Below, piece after piece: positions 50,143 to 58,303 of a stretch of 64,000 bases of DNA (the stretch's first letter is position 1; each line of letters opens with the position of its first letter). The notes below the pieces were generated by a model. The model ran no database searches. It was not told where the DNA came from and worked only from the letters and a program-made list of their open reading frames with translations. The stretch is from the NCBI GenBank assembly GCA_030018695.1, contig JASEHI010000001.1:1-64000 (forward strand). Direction: 5' to 3'. Source of the stretch: Anaerolineales bacterium (lineage in GTDB: Bacteria > Chloroflexota > Anaerolineae > Anaerolineales > Villigracilaceae). Both the position numbers and the translations under genes were made by a program.

Positions 50143-51150
50143 ATGAAGACAGCCTGTGTACTCGTGCCCTCACCCGGACACACCTACCCCGACCACCCGG
50201 AAGAACCGGGGCGATTTTCCCGATTGGGCGACTGGCAGAAAAAACCATACGCCAGCGCCCTCAAGTGGCTGGAGGTCATCCCCGCCACTCAGGAGGAGAT
50301 CGCCTCCGTCCACACCGGGCAGATGATCGCCGCACTGGAGGCAGCCTGCAAACAAGGGCCGGGCATCGTTGACTTTGCCCCCACCTACGTGACCTTCACC
50401 TCCTTTGCAGATGCGCTCAACGCCGCAGGCGGGATTTTGTCCTGCACGCGTGCCGTGCTAAACAGCGAGGCAGATAACGCCTTTGCCATCCTCCGCCCAC
50501 CCGGACACCACGCCGTGCCCGACGGGCCGATGGGTTTCTGCCTGTTCAACAATGTTGCCATCGCCGCCCAAGCCGCGCTGACCAGCGGCCTGGAGCGCGT
50601 CCTGATCGTGGATTTCGACGCCCACCACGGCAACGGCACCCAGGCGGCTTTCTGGAATGAAGAGCGCGTCGCCTACTTCTCCACCCACCAGGAAGGCATC
50701 TACCCCGGCAGTGGGCGGATCGGAGAAGCGCCCCACGCCCGCGGGCGGATCGTCAACCTGCCGCTGCCGGCGCGTTCCGGCGACAAGGCTTTTGCACAGC
50801 TCGCCGGGCAGGTCCTCACGCCGCTGGCCGAACACTTCCGGCCGGGAATGATCTTCGTTTCGGCCGGCTTCGATGCGCATTGGAACGAGCCGATCACCAC
50901 GCTGGGGCTTTCTTCGGCCGGTTTCCTGGCTCTTTCGAACCATCTGGTTGGATTGGCAAAGCAATACTGCAATGGGAAAATCGTTTTCGCGCTCGAAGGC
51001 GGCTACAACCCCGAGAACGTTGCCTCAGGCGTGGAGGCAGGCCTGGCCGCGCTGACCGGGACGGAATTCAGCCCGCAAGACCCCAGTCCCTACCCCGAGC
51101 CGGATATCCTCTCCAGGTTGGAACAACTGCTTGAGTGGCATCGATTTTAG
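50143..51150 (+). CDS. Histone deacetylase family protein (AcuC/acetylpolyamine amidohydrolase-like)
   Basis: The 335-residue protein has AILRPPGHHAVPDGPMGFCLFNN (tandem His), VLIVDFDAHHGNGTQAAFW (Asp and His zinc ligands), IYPGSGRIGE, FRPGMIFVSAGFDAHWNEP (second Asp) and VFALEGGYN (catalytic Gly-Gly-Tyr), the full zinc-dependent deacetylase set. It may deacetylate proteins or polyamines; the natural substrate is not told from sequence. It lies before ftsK in the same direction, with a separate -10 box. Confidence 0.9.
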   Translation: MKTACVLVPSPGHTYPDHPEEPGRFSRLGDWQKKPYASALKWLEVIPATQEEIASVHTGQMIAALEAACKQGPGIVDFAPTYVTFTSFADALNAAGGILSCTRAVLNSEADNAFAILRPPGHHAVPDGPMGFCLFNNVAIAAQAALTSGLERVLIVDFDAHHGNGTQAAFWNEERVAYFSTHQEGIYPGSGRIGEAPHARGRIVNLPLPARSGDKAFAQLAGQVLTPLAEHFRPGMIFVSAGFDAHWNEPITTLGLSSAGFLALSNHLVGLAKQYCNGKIVFALEGGYNPENVASGVEAGLAALTGTEFSPQDPSPYPEPDILSRLEQLLEWHRF

Positions 51151-51167
51151 ATGTAGACCATTTGTGC

Positions 51168-51194
51168 TATAATGGTAGCGTACTGAGCTACCAT
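51168..51194 (+). promoter_or_regulatory. ftsK promoter (extended -10) with overlapping 8-bp inverted repeat
   Basis: TGCTATAAT (-10 at 51168-51173, TG upstream) is overlapped by the dyad ATGGTAGC (51172-51179) / GCTACCAT (51187-51194) just before the ATG at 51196. The dyad may be an operator or a 5' hairpin shielding the start. No regulator is adjacent. Confidence 0.5.
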
Positions 51195-51195
51195 A

Positions 51196-53526
51196 ATGGC
51201 GTTACCTATGCCCATCACTCAAGCAAAACGCAGTTCCTCACGAAGAAAGACCAAAGGCTCCTCCAAAGCGCGGAACGTCCCTTCACGCGATAACAAGTCG
51301 CGTCGCGGCCCGCCTCCGCCGCCTTCACTCCTCGGCGGCCTCTCACCCGAACGCAAAATTGACCTGATCGGTACAATCATGGCCGTGCTCGGACTGCTGA
51401 CAGTTCTGAGCCTCTTCTCGGCCAACCGCAGCGGATTGTTCGGTTCCTGGATCAGCCTGCTGGCGCTCATCTTCGGCTGGGGAACTTACCTCCTGCCCGT
51501 TGGACTGATCGTTCTTGGCATCTGGTTGATCGCCCGTAACGTCGAACGCCTGCCGCAACTCTCCATCGAGCGCATTGTCGGCATCCTCCTGCTTTTTGTC
51601 AATTTACTGGTCATTCTGCATGGTCTCGCCGCACCGGCGGCGCAGGCCAGCGAACTCGCCGCGGAGGAGAAAGGCGGCGGCTACGTGGGCGGCCTGATCC
51701 TGCAGGGCATGGTCAACGGATTGGGCAGCGCGGCGACGGTCATCGCGCTCATCGCCTGGTTCATCATCTCCTTGACCATGACCCTCGACCTGTCGGTGCA
51801 GGAACTATTCCACTGGGCCGGGCCGCTGGCTCAAAAAGCCGGCCAGCGGCTGAACGAAGCCCGGCAGAAAACGCCCGGCATCTCAACCGCCTCGCCGCCG
51901 CCTGAAACCCTGCCGGACAATTTAACCCCCATCCCACATCCGCCCATCACCCAAGGGACAAACATGCCGCCCGCGGCTGTAACGATAAAAACCGGCCTGT
52001 CCAGCCAGCCGGTCGTCCCCTGGGTGCTGCCCGCCATCAAGGACATCCTGGAAGTCGGCGTGACGCCGGCCGTCAACGAGGAATACGTCGAGACACGCGC
52101 CCGGCTGATCGAAGAGACGCTGGCTTCCTTTGGCGCGCCCAGCCAGGTGATCGAGATCAGCCGCGGCCCGGTCATCACCATGTTTGGCGTCGAGCCGCTC
52201 TTCATCGAGACGCGCAACGGGCGGACGCGCGTCCGCGTATCCAAGATCGTCTCCCTGGCCGACGACCTGGCCCTGGCGTTGGCCGCGCAGCGCATCCGCA
52301 TCCAGGCCCCGGTTCCGGGACGGAACTACGTCGGCATCGAAGTGCCAAACGACGAGATGACCCTGGTCACCCTGCGGGAGGTGGTCGAGTCGGAGGTCTT
52401 CCAGCGCGGGCGTTCGCTGCTGAAATTCACCCTGGGCAAGGATGTATCCGGGCACCCGATCGTTGCGGACTTGGCCGCCATGCCGCATCTGCTGATCGCC
52501 GGGACGACCGGTTCGGGCAAATCCGTGTGCGTCAATTCCATCCTGGCCTGCTTCCTGCTCCACAACACCCCGGATGACTTACGCCTGATCCTGGTTGACC
52601 CGAAACGGGTGGAGCTGACCGGTTACAACGGCATCCCGCACTTGCTGGCGCCGGTGGTGGTGGAGATCGAGCGCGTGGTCGGCGCCCTGCAGTGGATGAC
52701 GCGCGAAATGGACAACCGCTATCACAGGTTTGCCCAGAGCGGGGCGCGCAACATCAGCGACTACAACGCCCGCATGACGGCGCAGGGCGGCAAGAAACTG
52801 CCCTTCCTGGTGGTGGTGATTGACGAGCTGGCCGACCTGATGCTGATCGCCCCGGACGAGACCGAGCGCACCATCACCCGCCTGGCGCAACTGGCGCGCG
52901 CCACCGGCATCCACCTGGTCATCGCCACGCAACGGCCCTCGGTGGACGTGGTGACGGGGCTGATCAAGGCCAACTTCCCGGCGCGGGTGGCCTTCGCCGT
53001 GGCTTCAGGCGTGGACAGCCGCGTGATTTTGGATCAACCTGGCGCCGAGCGCCTGCTTGGGCGCGGCGATATGCTCTTTCAATCGCCGGATGCCGCCGCT
53101 CCGGTGCGTCTGCAAGGCGTCTTCGTCTCGGACATGGAAATACAGCGCCTGGTGGATTACTGGCGCAACCTGGCCAGGCAGGGCAGCCCGCTGGCGGCTG
53201 CGGCCGGCGGCCCGGTAGATGCCGTCTCGTCAGGCGTTCCTCTCAAGCCGCTGAACTACGCCGGTAAGCAAGCACCCCTGTTCGAGGATATGGCTCCGCT
53301 CGAAAAAAGCGACCCGCTGCTGGAGGATGCCATTGACCTGGTGCGCCGCGAGGGGCGCGCCTCGGTCTCCATGCTGCAACGTCGCTTGCGCATCGGTTAC
53401 ACACGCGCCGCGCGCCTGGTGGATACGATGGAAGGAAAGGGGATCATCAGCCCGGCGCAGCCCAACAGCCAGGTGCGCGAGGTGTTGGATTATGGGCCGG
53501 CGGCGCCGCCGGTGAGTGAGGCGTGA
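51196..53526 (+). CDS. ftsK: FtsK/SpoIIIE DNA translocase
   Basis: The 776-residue protein has a basic N-terminus, about four transmembrane helices (residues 55-200), a short linker, then the FtsK alpha/beta motor: GRNYVGIEVPN, Walker A GTTGSGKSVCVN (about 436-447), Walker B FLVVVIDELADLML, IATQRPSVDVVTGLIKANFP and ILDQPGAERLLGRGDML. The C-terminal gamma winged helix (SVSMLQRRLRIGYTRAARLVDTME) recognises KOPS-like sites. It pumps chromosome dimers or trapped DNA through the division septum. The linker is short compared with E. coli FtsK, like SpoIIIE. Confidence 0.94.
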   Translation: MALPMPITQAKRSSSRRKTKGSSKARNVPSRDNKSRRGPPPPPSLLGGLSPERKIDLIGTIMAVLGLLTVLSLFSANRSGLFGSWISLLALIFGWGTYLLPVGLIVLGIWLIARNVERLPQLSIERIVGILLLFVNLLVILHGLAAPAAQASELAAEEKGGGYVGGLILQGMVNGLGSAATVIALIAWFIISLTMTLDLSVQELFHWAGPLAQKAGQRLNEARQKTPGISTASPPPETLPDNLTPIPHPPITQGTNMPPAAVTIKTGLSSQPVVPWVLPAIKDILEVGVTPAVNEEYVETRARLIEETLASFGAPSQVIEISRGPVITMFGVEPLFIETRNGRTRVRVSKIVSLADDLALALAAQRIRIQAPVPGRNYVGIEVPNDEMTLVTLREVVESEVFQRGRSLLKFTLGKDVSGHPIVADLAAMPHLLIAGTTGSGKSVCVNSILACFLLHNTPDDLRLILVDPKRVELTGYNGIPHLLAPVVVEIERVVGALQWMTREMDNRYHRFAQSGARNISDYNARMTAQGGKKLPFLVVVIDELADLMLIAPDETERTITRLAQLARATGIHLVIATQRPSVDVVTGLIKANFPARVAFAVASGVDSRVILDQPGAERLLGRGDMLFQSPDAAAPVRLQGVFVSDMEIQRLVDYWRNLARQGSPLAAAAGGPVDAVSSGVPLKPLNYAGKQAPLFEDMAPLEKSDPLLEDAIDLVRREGRASVSMLQRRLRIGYTRAARLVDTMEGKGIISPAQPNSQVREVLDYGPAAPPVSEA

Positions 53527-53582
53527 GGCGTAAAACGTGAAACGTAAAGCGTAATTTTACGTTTTACGCTTTACGTTTTACG
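53527..53582. repeat. AT-rich 7-mer dyad repeat after ftsK
   Basis: CGTAAAACGTGAAACGTAAAGCG is followed by the complement ACGTTTTACGCTTTACGTTTTACG, a long hairpin. The same units occur before miaB (42380-42408). It supplies the last codons of the converging gene. Confidence 0.65.
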
Positions 53583-53902
53583 AAATCTTTCTCCCCCGCC
53601 TCCAAATGTTCAGCAATTAGCAATACTACCTTTCCTCCGGTAAACGATTGCAAAAACGTACCGGCGGTCTGCCCCTGGAGGGATGCCAGGGCCGCCTCCA
53701 AGGCTTCTTTTGAATCAAACAGCAATTCGTGGATGAGTGAAACTTCGCCCTCGGGATTGCCGAAGAGCCTTTGCGCCACCCGGCTGACGGTCTCGCGGCG
53801 CAGCCCGGGCAACTGCTCGGCCAGGCCGAGGAATTTCTGCCAGCCTAATTGAAAGGCTTGCCCATTTTCAGGCGATTCAAAGAGAATGATGAGTTTGTGC
53901 AT
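53564..53902 (-). CDS. EthD-like dimeric alpha-beta barrel protein
   Basis: The 112-residue protein MHKLIILFESPENGQAFQLG ... FLGLAEQLPGLRRETVSRVA ... GEVSLIHELLFDSKEALEAAL is a ferredoxin-like dimeric barrel of the EthD type. These act in small-molecule oxidation or have unknown roles. Its last residues (FVKRKA) are encoded by the repeat after ftsK, so the natural C-terminus was probably a few residues different. Confidence 0.7.
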   Translation of the reverse strand: MHKLIILFESPENGQAFQLGWQKFLGLAEQLPGLRRETVSRVAQRLFGNPEGEVSLIHELLFDSKEALEAALASLQGQTAGTFLQSFTGGKVVLLIAEHLEAGEKDFVKRKA

Positions 53903-53965
53903 TATTTATATTATATGCTCCTTTTTATGGTATGATTCTCCCATCCCCGGACACAGGTATCTTTC

Positions 53966-54328
53966 ATGGAAGAAAACAAAATCAGCATCATCGAAGGCCC
54001 GCCGCCCATTTTTGAAACAGCCCAAGACGGCTGGGCGTTAGGTCTTGGCGAAGGCCCACACCTCGGCTTTAGCGCAATCACTCACCTGCGCACCTACAAC
54101 GGCCCGGCCTTGGTCGAGCGTTGTTACCGCGCCTGGCATAACAAATCCCCCATCCACTTGCATTTCCGCAACGGCCTGGGATTGGAAGAACATGCCCCCA
54201 TTTTTGCAGCCCGTTCGGTGGAGACAGCCGAAGGCCAGGTGTTGCTGCTCTGGGTGAATCTGGATCGGGAAAAAGTGCAATTCGAGCTGGACCCCGGCAA
54301 CGACGAAGACGCAGAAAACGAGAATTAA
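53966..54328 (+). CDS. Conserved hypothetical protein coupled to enoyl-CoA hydratase
   Basis: The 120-residue protein reads MEENKISIIEGPPPIFETAQ, then ITHLRTYNGPALVERCYRAW and LGLEEHAPIFAARSVETAEGQ, with an acidic tail. It ends one base before the hydratase ATG, so the two are translated together. No family is recognised; the tight coupling suggests a partner or regulator of the hydratase. Confidence 0.7.
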   Translation: MEENKISIIEGPPPIFETAQDGWALGLGEGPHLGFSAITHLRTYNGPALVERCYRAWHNKSPIHLHFRNGLGLEEHAPIFAARSVETAEGQVLLLWVNLDREKVQFELDPGNDEDAENEN

Positions 54329-54329
54329 C

Positions 54330-55103
54330 ATGGCAAACATCCTTTCCGACCTCCAATCCGGCGTGCTGACCCTCACGCTCGAGCGGCCGCCGGTCAACGC
54401 CATTGACCTGAAGACGATCACCGAATTGCAGTCTGCTTTCAATGCGGCGGCGCGCAATAAAAGCGTGCGCTGTGTCGTCTTGACCGGCTCGGGCGCGACA
54501 TTTTGCGCCGGTCACAATGTGACCGAAATGCTGGCCGCGCGCGGCGAGGAGATATCCTACCGCGCCCACCTGCAGGCCACCTATAACCCTCTGATTCTGC
54601 AAATACGCCAAATCGAGAAACCGGTCGTGGCAGCCATCAACGGCCCAGTGGCCGGGGCGGGGTTGGGCATCGCCCTGGCCTGCGATTTACGTCTGGCGGC
54701 CGATTGCGCCAGATTCACGGTTGGTTTTTCGGGCATCGGGCTTACGCTTGATTCGGGTGTCTCGCTCCTCTTACCCGTGTTGATCGGCCTGGGACGGGCG
54801 ACAGAGTTTGCCTTCACCAACACCGCCATCTCCGCCGAACAGGCGTTGGAATGGGGACTGGTCAACCGCCTCTTCCCGGCGGCCGAACTGAAATCCGGGA
54901 CTGCCGCGCTGGCTGCCTCCCTGGCAGCCGGGCCGACCGGCGCGTTCGGACTGGCCAAACGCTCATTCAACCGCGCCGTCCTGCCCAATCTGGAAGAAGC
55001 GCTGGATTACGAGGCGCACATGCAGGAGGTCGCCAGCAAGGGCACAGAGCATCGCGAGGGCGTGGCGGCCTTCCTCGAAAAACGCCCGCCAAAGTTCGGT
55101 TAA
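54330..55103 (+). CDS. Enoyl-CoA hydratase/isomerase family protein
   Basis: The 257-residue crotonase-fold protein has the oxyanion-hole motifs FCAGHNVTEML and AINGPVAGAGLGIALACDLRLAA, then FTVGFSGIGLTLDSGVSLLL and AEQALEWGLVNRLFP. It hydrates or isomerises an enoyl-CoA. The usual first catalytic Glu position reads SGIGLTLDSG, so the exact reaction is unclear and it may be a non-canonical family member. It follows the coupled hypothetical gene. Confidence 0.85.
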   Translation: MANILSDLQSGVLTLTLERPPVNAIDLKTITELQSAFNAAARNKSVRCVVLTGSGATFCAGHNVTEMLAARGEEISYRAHLQATYNPLILQIRQIEKPVVAAINGPVAGAGLGIALACDLRLAADCARFTVGFSGIGLTLDSGVSLLLPVLIGLGRATEFAFTNTAISAEQALEWGLVNRLFPAAELKSGTAALAASLAAGPTGAFGLAKRSFNRAVLPNLEEALDYEAHMQEVASKGTEHREGVAAFLEKRPPKFG

Positions 55104-55130
55104 TTCGCCCCTTCGCGGTTAACCAATATT

Positions 55131-56606
55131 ATGGATTTCGAAGCCGTTATCGGACTGGAAGTACACGCCGAACTCGCGACCCAATCCAAGATGTTCTGCG
55201 CCTGCCCGGTGGTGGATACCACCCAGACCGCGCCGAATAGCGCGGTCTGTCAGGTGTGTTCAGGCATGCCCGGCACGCTGCCAGTGCTAAACCAGAAGGC
55301 GGTCGAGTACGGCCTGCGCGTGGCCCTGGCGCTGGATTGCCAGATCGCCCCGTTCAGCATCTTCGCCCGCAAGAATTATTTCTACCCCGACCTGCCCAAA
55401 GGCTACCAGATCTCCCAGTATGAACAACCGTTGGCGCGCATTGGAAGGATGACTATCGTCACCTCGCAGGGGGAGAAGGTCATCCGCATCCGCCGCGTAC
55501 ACCTCGAAGAGGACACCGGCAAACTGACTCACGTTGGCCGCAACGGCCAGGCGTACACACTCGTGGACCTGAACCGGGCCGGCGTACCCTTGCTGGAGAT
55601 CGTCACCGAGCCGGATTTCCGCAGCGCCGAGGAGGTGCGCGCCTATGCCGAGGCGCTGCGCGCCATCTTGCGCTACCTGGGCGTCAACTCCGGGGATATG
55701 CAAAAAGGTGTGCTGCGCATCGAGCCGAACATTTCGCTGCGGCCGGTGGTAGCGGCGGGTTTCAAACCCGCCCTACTCGGCACGCGCGTCGAGGTCAAGA
55801 ATTTGAATAGTTTCCGCGCTTTAGAACGCGCCGTGGCTTACCAGATCCAGCGCCAGGCTGAATTGCTCGAGGCGGGGAAAGTCGTGCAGCAGGTGACCCT
55901 GGGCTGGGACGAGGCGAAAGAAGTGACCGTCGTCCAGCGCGTCAAAGAGAGCGAGGACGACTACCGCTACTTCCCCGAACCAGACCTCCCGCCGCTGGCG
56001 GTGGAGGCGGGCTGGGTTGCCCAAATCCGCACATCCCTGCCCGAGCTGCCCTATGCCCGTCTCCAGCGCTTGCGGGAGCAGTACGATTTGAGCGATTACA
56101 CCGCAAAGTTGCTCGTCGCGGAAAAGTCCATCGCAGATTACTTCGAGCAGGCTGTGACAGCCGAACCGTCAGTCCCGGCAAAATCCATCGCCAACTGGAT
56201 CAGCGGGGAACTGTTCGGGCTGATGAACCAGGCCGGGGTGGACGCGGCAGGCCTGAGGGTCCGGCCCGCAGCGCTGGCCGGGTTGGTCAAGCTCGTCAGC
56301 CAGGGACAGATTAACCAGGACACGGCGAGGAAAGTGCTGGCGGAGATGTTCGCCAGCGGTGAAGGGGCAGAGGAAATCGTCAAAAAGCGCGGCCTGGGAC
56401 AGGTCTCAGACGCGGGGGCCATCGCCCAGTTGGTGAAAGATGTTCTGGCAGAATATCCAAACGAGGCGGCGGCTTATCTGAGCGGCAAAGCGGGGGTTGC
56501 CAATTTCTTGTTCGGGCAAGTGATGAAGAAAGCGCAGGGCAAGGCCAATCCGCAGATCGTGCGGCGGGAACTGGAATTGCAATTGGCTGAAATCAAGGCA
56601 GACTGA
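55131..56606 (+). CDS. gatB: Aspartyl/glutamyl-tRNA amidotransferase subunit B
   Basis: The 491-residue protein has the GatB core [68 protein letters not shown] and [16 protein letters not shown], then the YqeY-like tail. It works with GatA and GatC to amidate Glu-tRNA(Gln) or Asp-tRNA(Asn). At residues about 203-216 the usual short loop is replaced by [19 protein letters not shown], from an in-frame GGCGGGTTTCAAACCCGCC repeat. GatA and GatC are not adjacent. Confidence 0.93.
   Translation: MDFEAVIGLEVHAELATQSKMFCACPVVDTTQTAPNSAVCQVCSGMPGTLPVLNQKAVEYGLRVALALDCQIAPFSIFARKNYFYPDLPKGYQISQYEQPLARIGRMTIVTSQGEKVIRIRRVHLEEDTGKLTHVGRNGQAYTLVDLNRAGVPLLEIVTEPDFRSAEEVRAYAEALRAILRYLGVNSGDMQKGVLRIEPNISLRPVVAAGFKPALLGTRVEVKNLNSFRALERAVAYQIQRQAELLEAGKVVQQVTLGWDEAKEVTVVQRVKESEDDYRYFPEPDLPPLAVEAGWVAQIRTSLPELPYARLQRLREQYDLSDYTAKLLVAEKSIADYFEQAVTAEPSVPAKSIANWISGELFGLMNQAGVDAAGLRVRPAALAGLVKLVSQGQINQDTARKVLAEMFASGEGAEEIVKKRGLGQVSDAGAIAQLVKDVLAEYPNEAAAYLSGKAGVANFLFGQVMKKAQGKANPQIVRRELELQLAEIKAD
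55748..55780. repeat. GTAGCGGCGGGTTTCAAACC repeat inside gatB
   Basis: The palindrome GGCGGGTTTCAAACCCGCC is followed by CTACTCGG. It is read in frame as [11 protein letters not shown] in a loop of the tRNA-binding region. Related sequences lie at 44010 and 49332. Confidence 0.75.
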
Positions 56607-56858
56607 AGTCTGCATTCCGTTATTCGGATAGGCTCTTATTGTGAGGATAATCACGAATAATGTCGTTTGTGCGCATGGATTTTGTCATATTGACGGGAAA
56701 GCCAATATCATGTAAGTTTAACCCGCATCTGGAAAAGGGCAATGCCGTCATGATTGTTTTATTCGACACAGGAGCAAAAATAATGCGGGCCTCCCGTCCG
56801 GGGTGCCCGCGTATTTTTTTTATCAAATCACAACCCACAGCTTAATAGGAGGAGAAAC
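56607..56858. other. 252-bp leader region before glutamate dehydrogenase
   Basis: No gene is convincing. A weak promoter-like pair (TTGACG, 17-nt spacer, TAAGTT) lies near 56692-56720. The hairpin described next is inside it. It may be an untranslated leader or just the end of the gatB transcript. Confidence 0.4.
56773..56822. terminator. Strong Rho-independent terminator or attenuator before gdhA
   Basis: The stem GCGGGC (56785-56790) / GCCCGC (56805-56810) has an inner CCC/GGG pairing and is flanked by AAAAATA and TATTTTTTTT, so it works in both directions. It is about 37 nt before the gdhA start. It may end gatB transcription, or regulate gdhA if transcription starts upstream. Confidence 0.65.
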
Positions 56859-58145
56859 ATGAGCGGAACAGTCAATGAATTTGAAATGGCGCAACGCCAA
56901 TTCGATCACGTCGCAAAACTACTCAATCTCGACCCACAGATCGCTGAAGTGCTGCGCTGGCCGATGCGCGAATTCACCTTCCGCATCCCCGTGCGCATGG
57001 ACGACGGTTCGCTGAGAGTTTTCACCGGTTTTCGCGTCCAGCATAACGACGCGCGCGGCCCCAACAAGGGCGGCATCCGCTTCCACCAGGCCGAGACATT
57101 GGACATGGTGCGCGCCCTGGCAACCTGGATGACCTGGAAATGCGCCGTGGCGGACATTCCCCTGGGCGGCGGCAAGGGCGGCGTCGTGGTAGACCCGGCA
57201 ACGCTTTCGACCTCCGAAAAGGAGCGCCTGTGCCGCGGCTGGGTGCAGAATATGTGGAAGAACATCGGCCCGCGCCAGGATGTCCCCGCGCCGGATGTCG
57301 GCACCACCCCGCAGATGATGGGCTGGATGATGGACGAGTATTCCAGGCTGGCCGGCCAGTACACGCCGGGAGTCATCACCGGCAAACCGCTGGGCGGCGG
57401 CGGCTCGCTGGGACGCACCGAGGCGACCGGTTACGGCGTCATCTACACCGTGCGCGAGGCGATGAAACACCTGGGCATTGACCCCCAAAAATCGGTCGCG
57501 GCGATGCAGGGCTTTGGCAACGTCACCCAGTACGCGGCGATCGGCTTCATCGAGATGCTGGGCGGCAAGGTGATCTGCGTCTCTTGCTGGGACCGTCACG
57601 ATAAGACCGCCCATACCTACAGCAAGGAAGACGGCATTGACCCCTACTTCCTGCAATCCATCACCGACGAATACGGCACGATTGACAAGGGGAAGGCCAG
57701 CGCAGCCGGCTACCTCGTCGAGGACGGCGAGGCCTGGATCAGCAAGGAAGCCGACGTGTTGATGCCCGGCGCGCTCGGCGGACAGGTCAACGACGAGAAC
57801 GTCAAGAATATCTCCAGCCGCGTCAAGATCGTGGCGGAGGGCGCCAACGGCCCGACCACCCCCGAAGCGGATGAATATTTCAAGAAGAATGACATCTTCG
57901 ACATCCCCGACTTCCTCTGCAACGCCGGCGGCGTGACCACCTCGTACTTCGAGAGCGTCCAGAACGACATGAACTTCTACTGGACGAAGGAAGAAGTGCT
58001 GGAAAAACTCGACGCCAAGATAACCTCCGCTTTCCACGCCGTGCTGGATATGTCGCTTAAGCAGAAAGTCTACATGCGCGACGCGGCTTACATGGTGGCC
58101 ATTGACCGCGTGGTCAGGGCGATGCAGCTGCGCGGCTGGGTGTAA
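56859..58145 (+). CDS. gdhA: Glutamate dehydrogenase (Glu/Leu/Phe/Val dehydrogenase family)
   Basis: The 428-residue protein has GPNKGGIRFHQAETLDMVRA, TWKCAVADIPLGGGKGG (catalytic Lys), APDVGTTPQMMGWMMDEYS, GFGNVTQYA (NAD-binding) and AEGANGPTTPEAD, then CNAGGVTTSYFE. It interconverts glutamate and 2-oxoglutarate plus ammonia, likely NAD-linked by length and pattern. GGAGGAG precedes the ATG. A perfect terminator follows 17 nt after the stop. Confidence 0.94.
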   Translation: MSGTVNEFEMAQRQFDHVAKLLNLDPQIAEVLRWPMREFTFRIPVRMDDGSLRVFTGFRVQHNDARGPNKGGIRFHQAETLDMVRALATWMTWKCAVADIPLGGGKGGVVVDPATLSTSEKERLCRGWVQNMWKNIGPRQDVPAPDVGTTPQMMGWMMDEYSRLAGQYTPGVITGKPLGGGGSLGRTEATGYGVIYTVREAMKHLGIDPQKSVAAMQGFGNVTQYAAIGFIEMLGGKVICVSCWDRHDKTAHTYSKEDGIDPYFLQSITDEYGTIDKGKASAAGYLVEDGEAWISKEADVLMPGALGGQVNDENVKNISSRVKIVAEGANGPTTPEADEYFKKNDIFDIPDFLCNAGGVTTSYFESVQNDMNFYWTKEEVLEKLDAKITSAFHAVLDMSLKQKVYMRDAAYMVAIDRVVRAMQLRGWV

Positions 58146-58162
58146 ATCCCGCTCATGACACA

Positions 58163-58200
58163 AGACCCTAAAAGTCTCGGAGACTTTTAGGGTCTTTTTT
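58163..58200 (+). terminator. Rho-independent terminator of gdhA
   Basis: A 15-bp perfect stem (58163-58177 / 58181-58195) with loop CGG is followed by TTTTTT. The loop sequence (AGTCTCGGAGACT) also resembles the dispersed palindromes. Confidence 0.9.
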
Positions 58201-58204
58201 AGCC

Positions 58205-58295
58205 ATGCCAACCGCGAAGATTTTGTGCGCAGCACCTACTCGGTAGCGCGCTATTCATATCGCCCTTTGGTTGCGGAATGAATTCCGCGTTACGG
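58205..58295. repeat. 91-bp repeat copy, inverted partner at 62992-63080
   Basis: The segment GCCAACCGCGAAGATTTTGT ... GAATTCCGCGTTACGG matches the reverse complement of 62992-63080 over almost its whole length, with a few differences. It includes the GCAGCACCTACTCGG unit and the palindrome GCGGAATGAATTCCGC. Confidence 0.8.
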
Positions 58296-58303
58296 TCTAT
58301 CGC

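Noticed and set aside
56660..56845. 61-residue frame in the gdhA leader
   Set aside because: It runs through the terminator hairpin; no conserved features.
56607..56858. Riboswitch before gdhA
   Set aside because: No known riboswitch core could be recognised; only a terminator hairpin is supported.
56919..58235. 438-residue open frame opposite glutamate dehydrogenase
   Set aside because: His/Val/Leu/Asp-rich shadow of a clear gdhA; no ribosome site or family.
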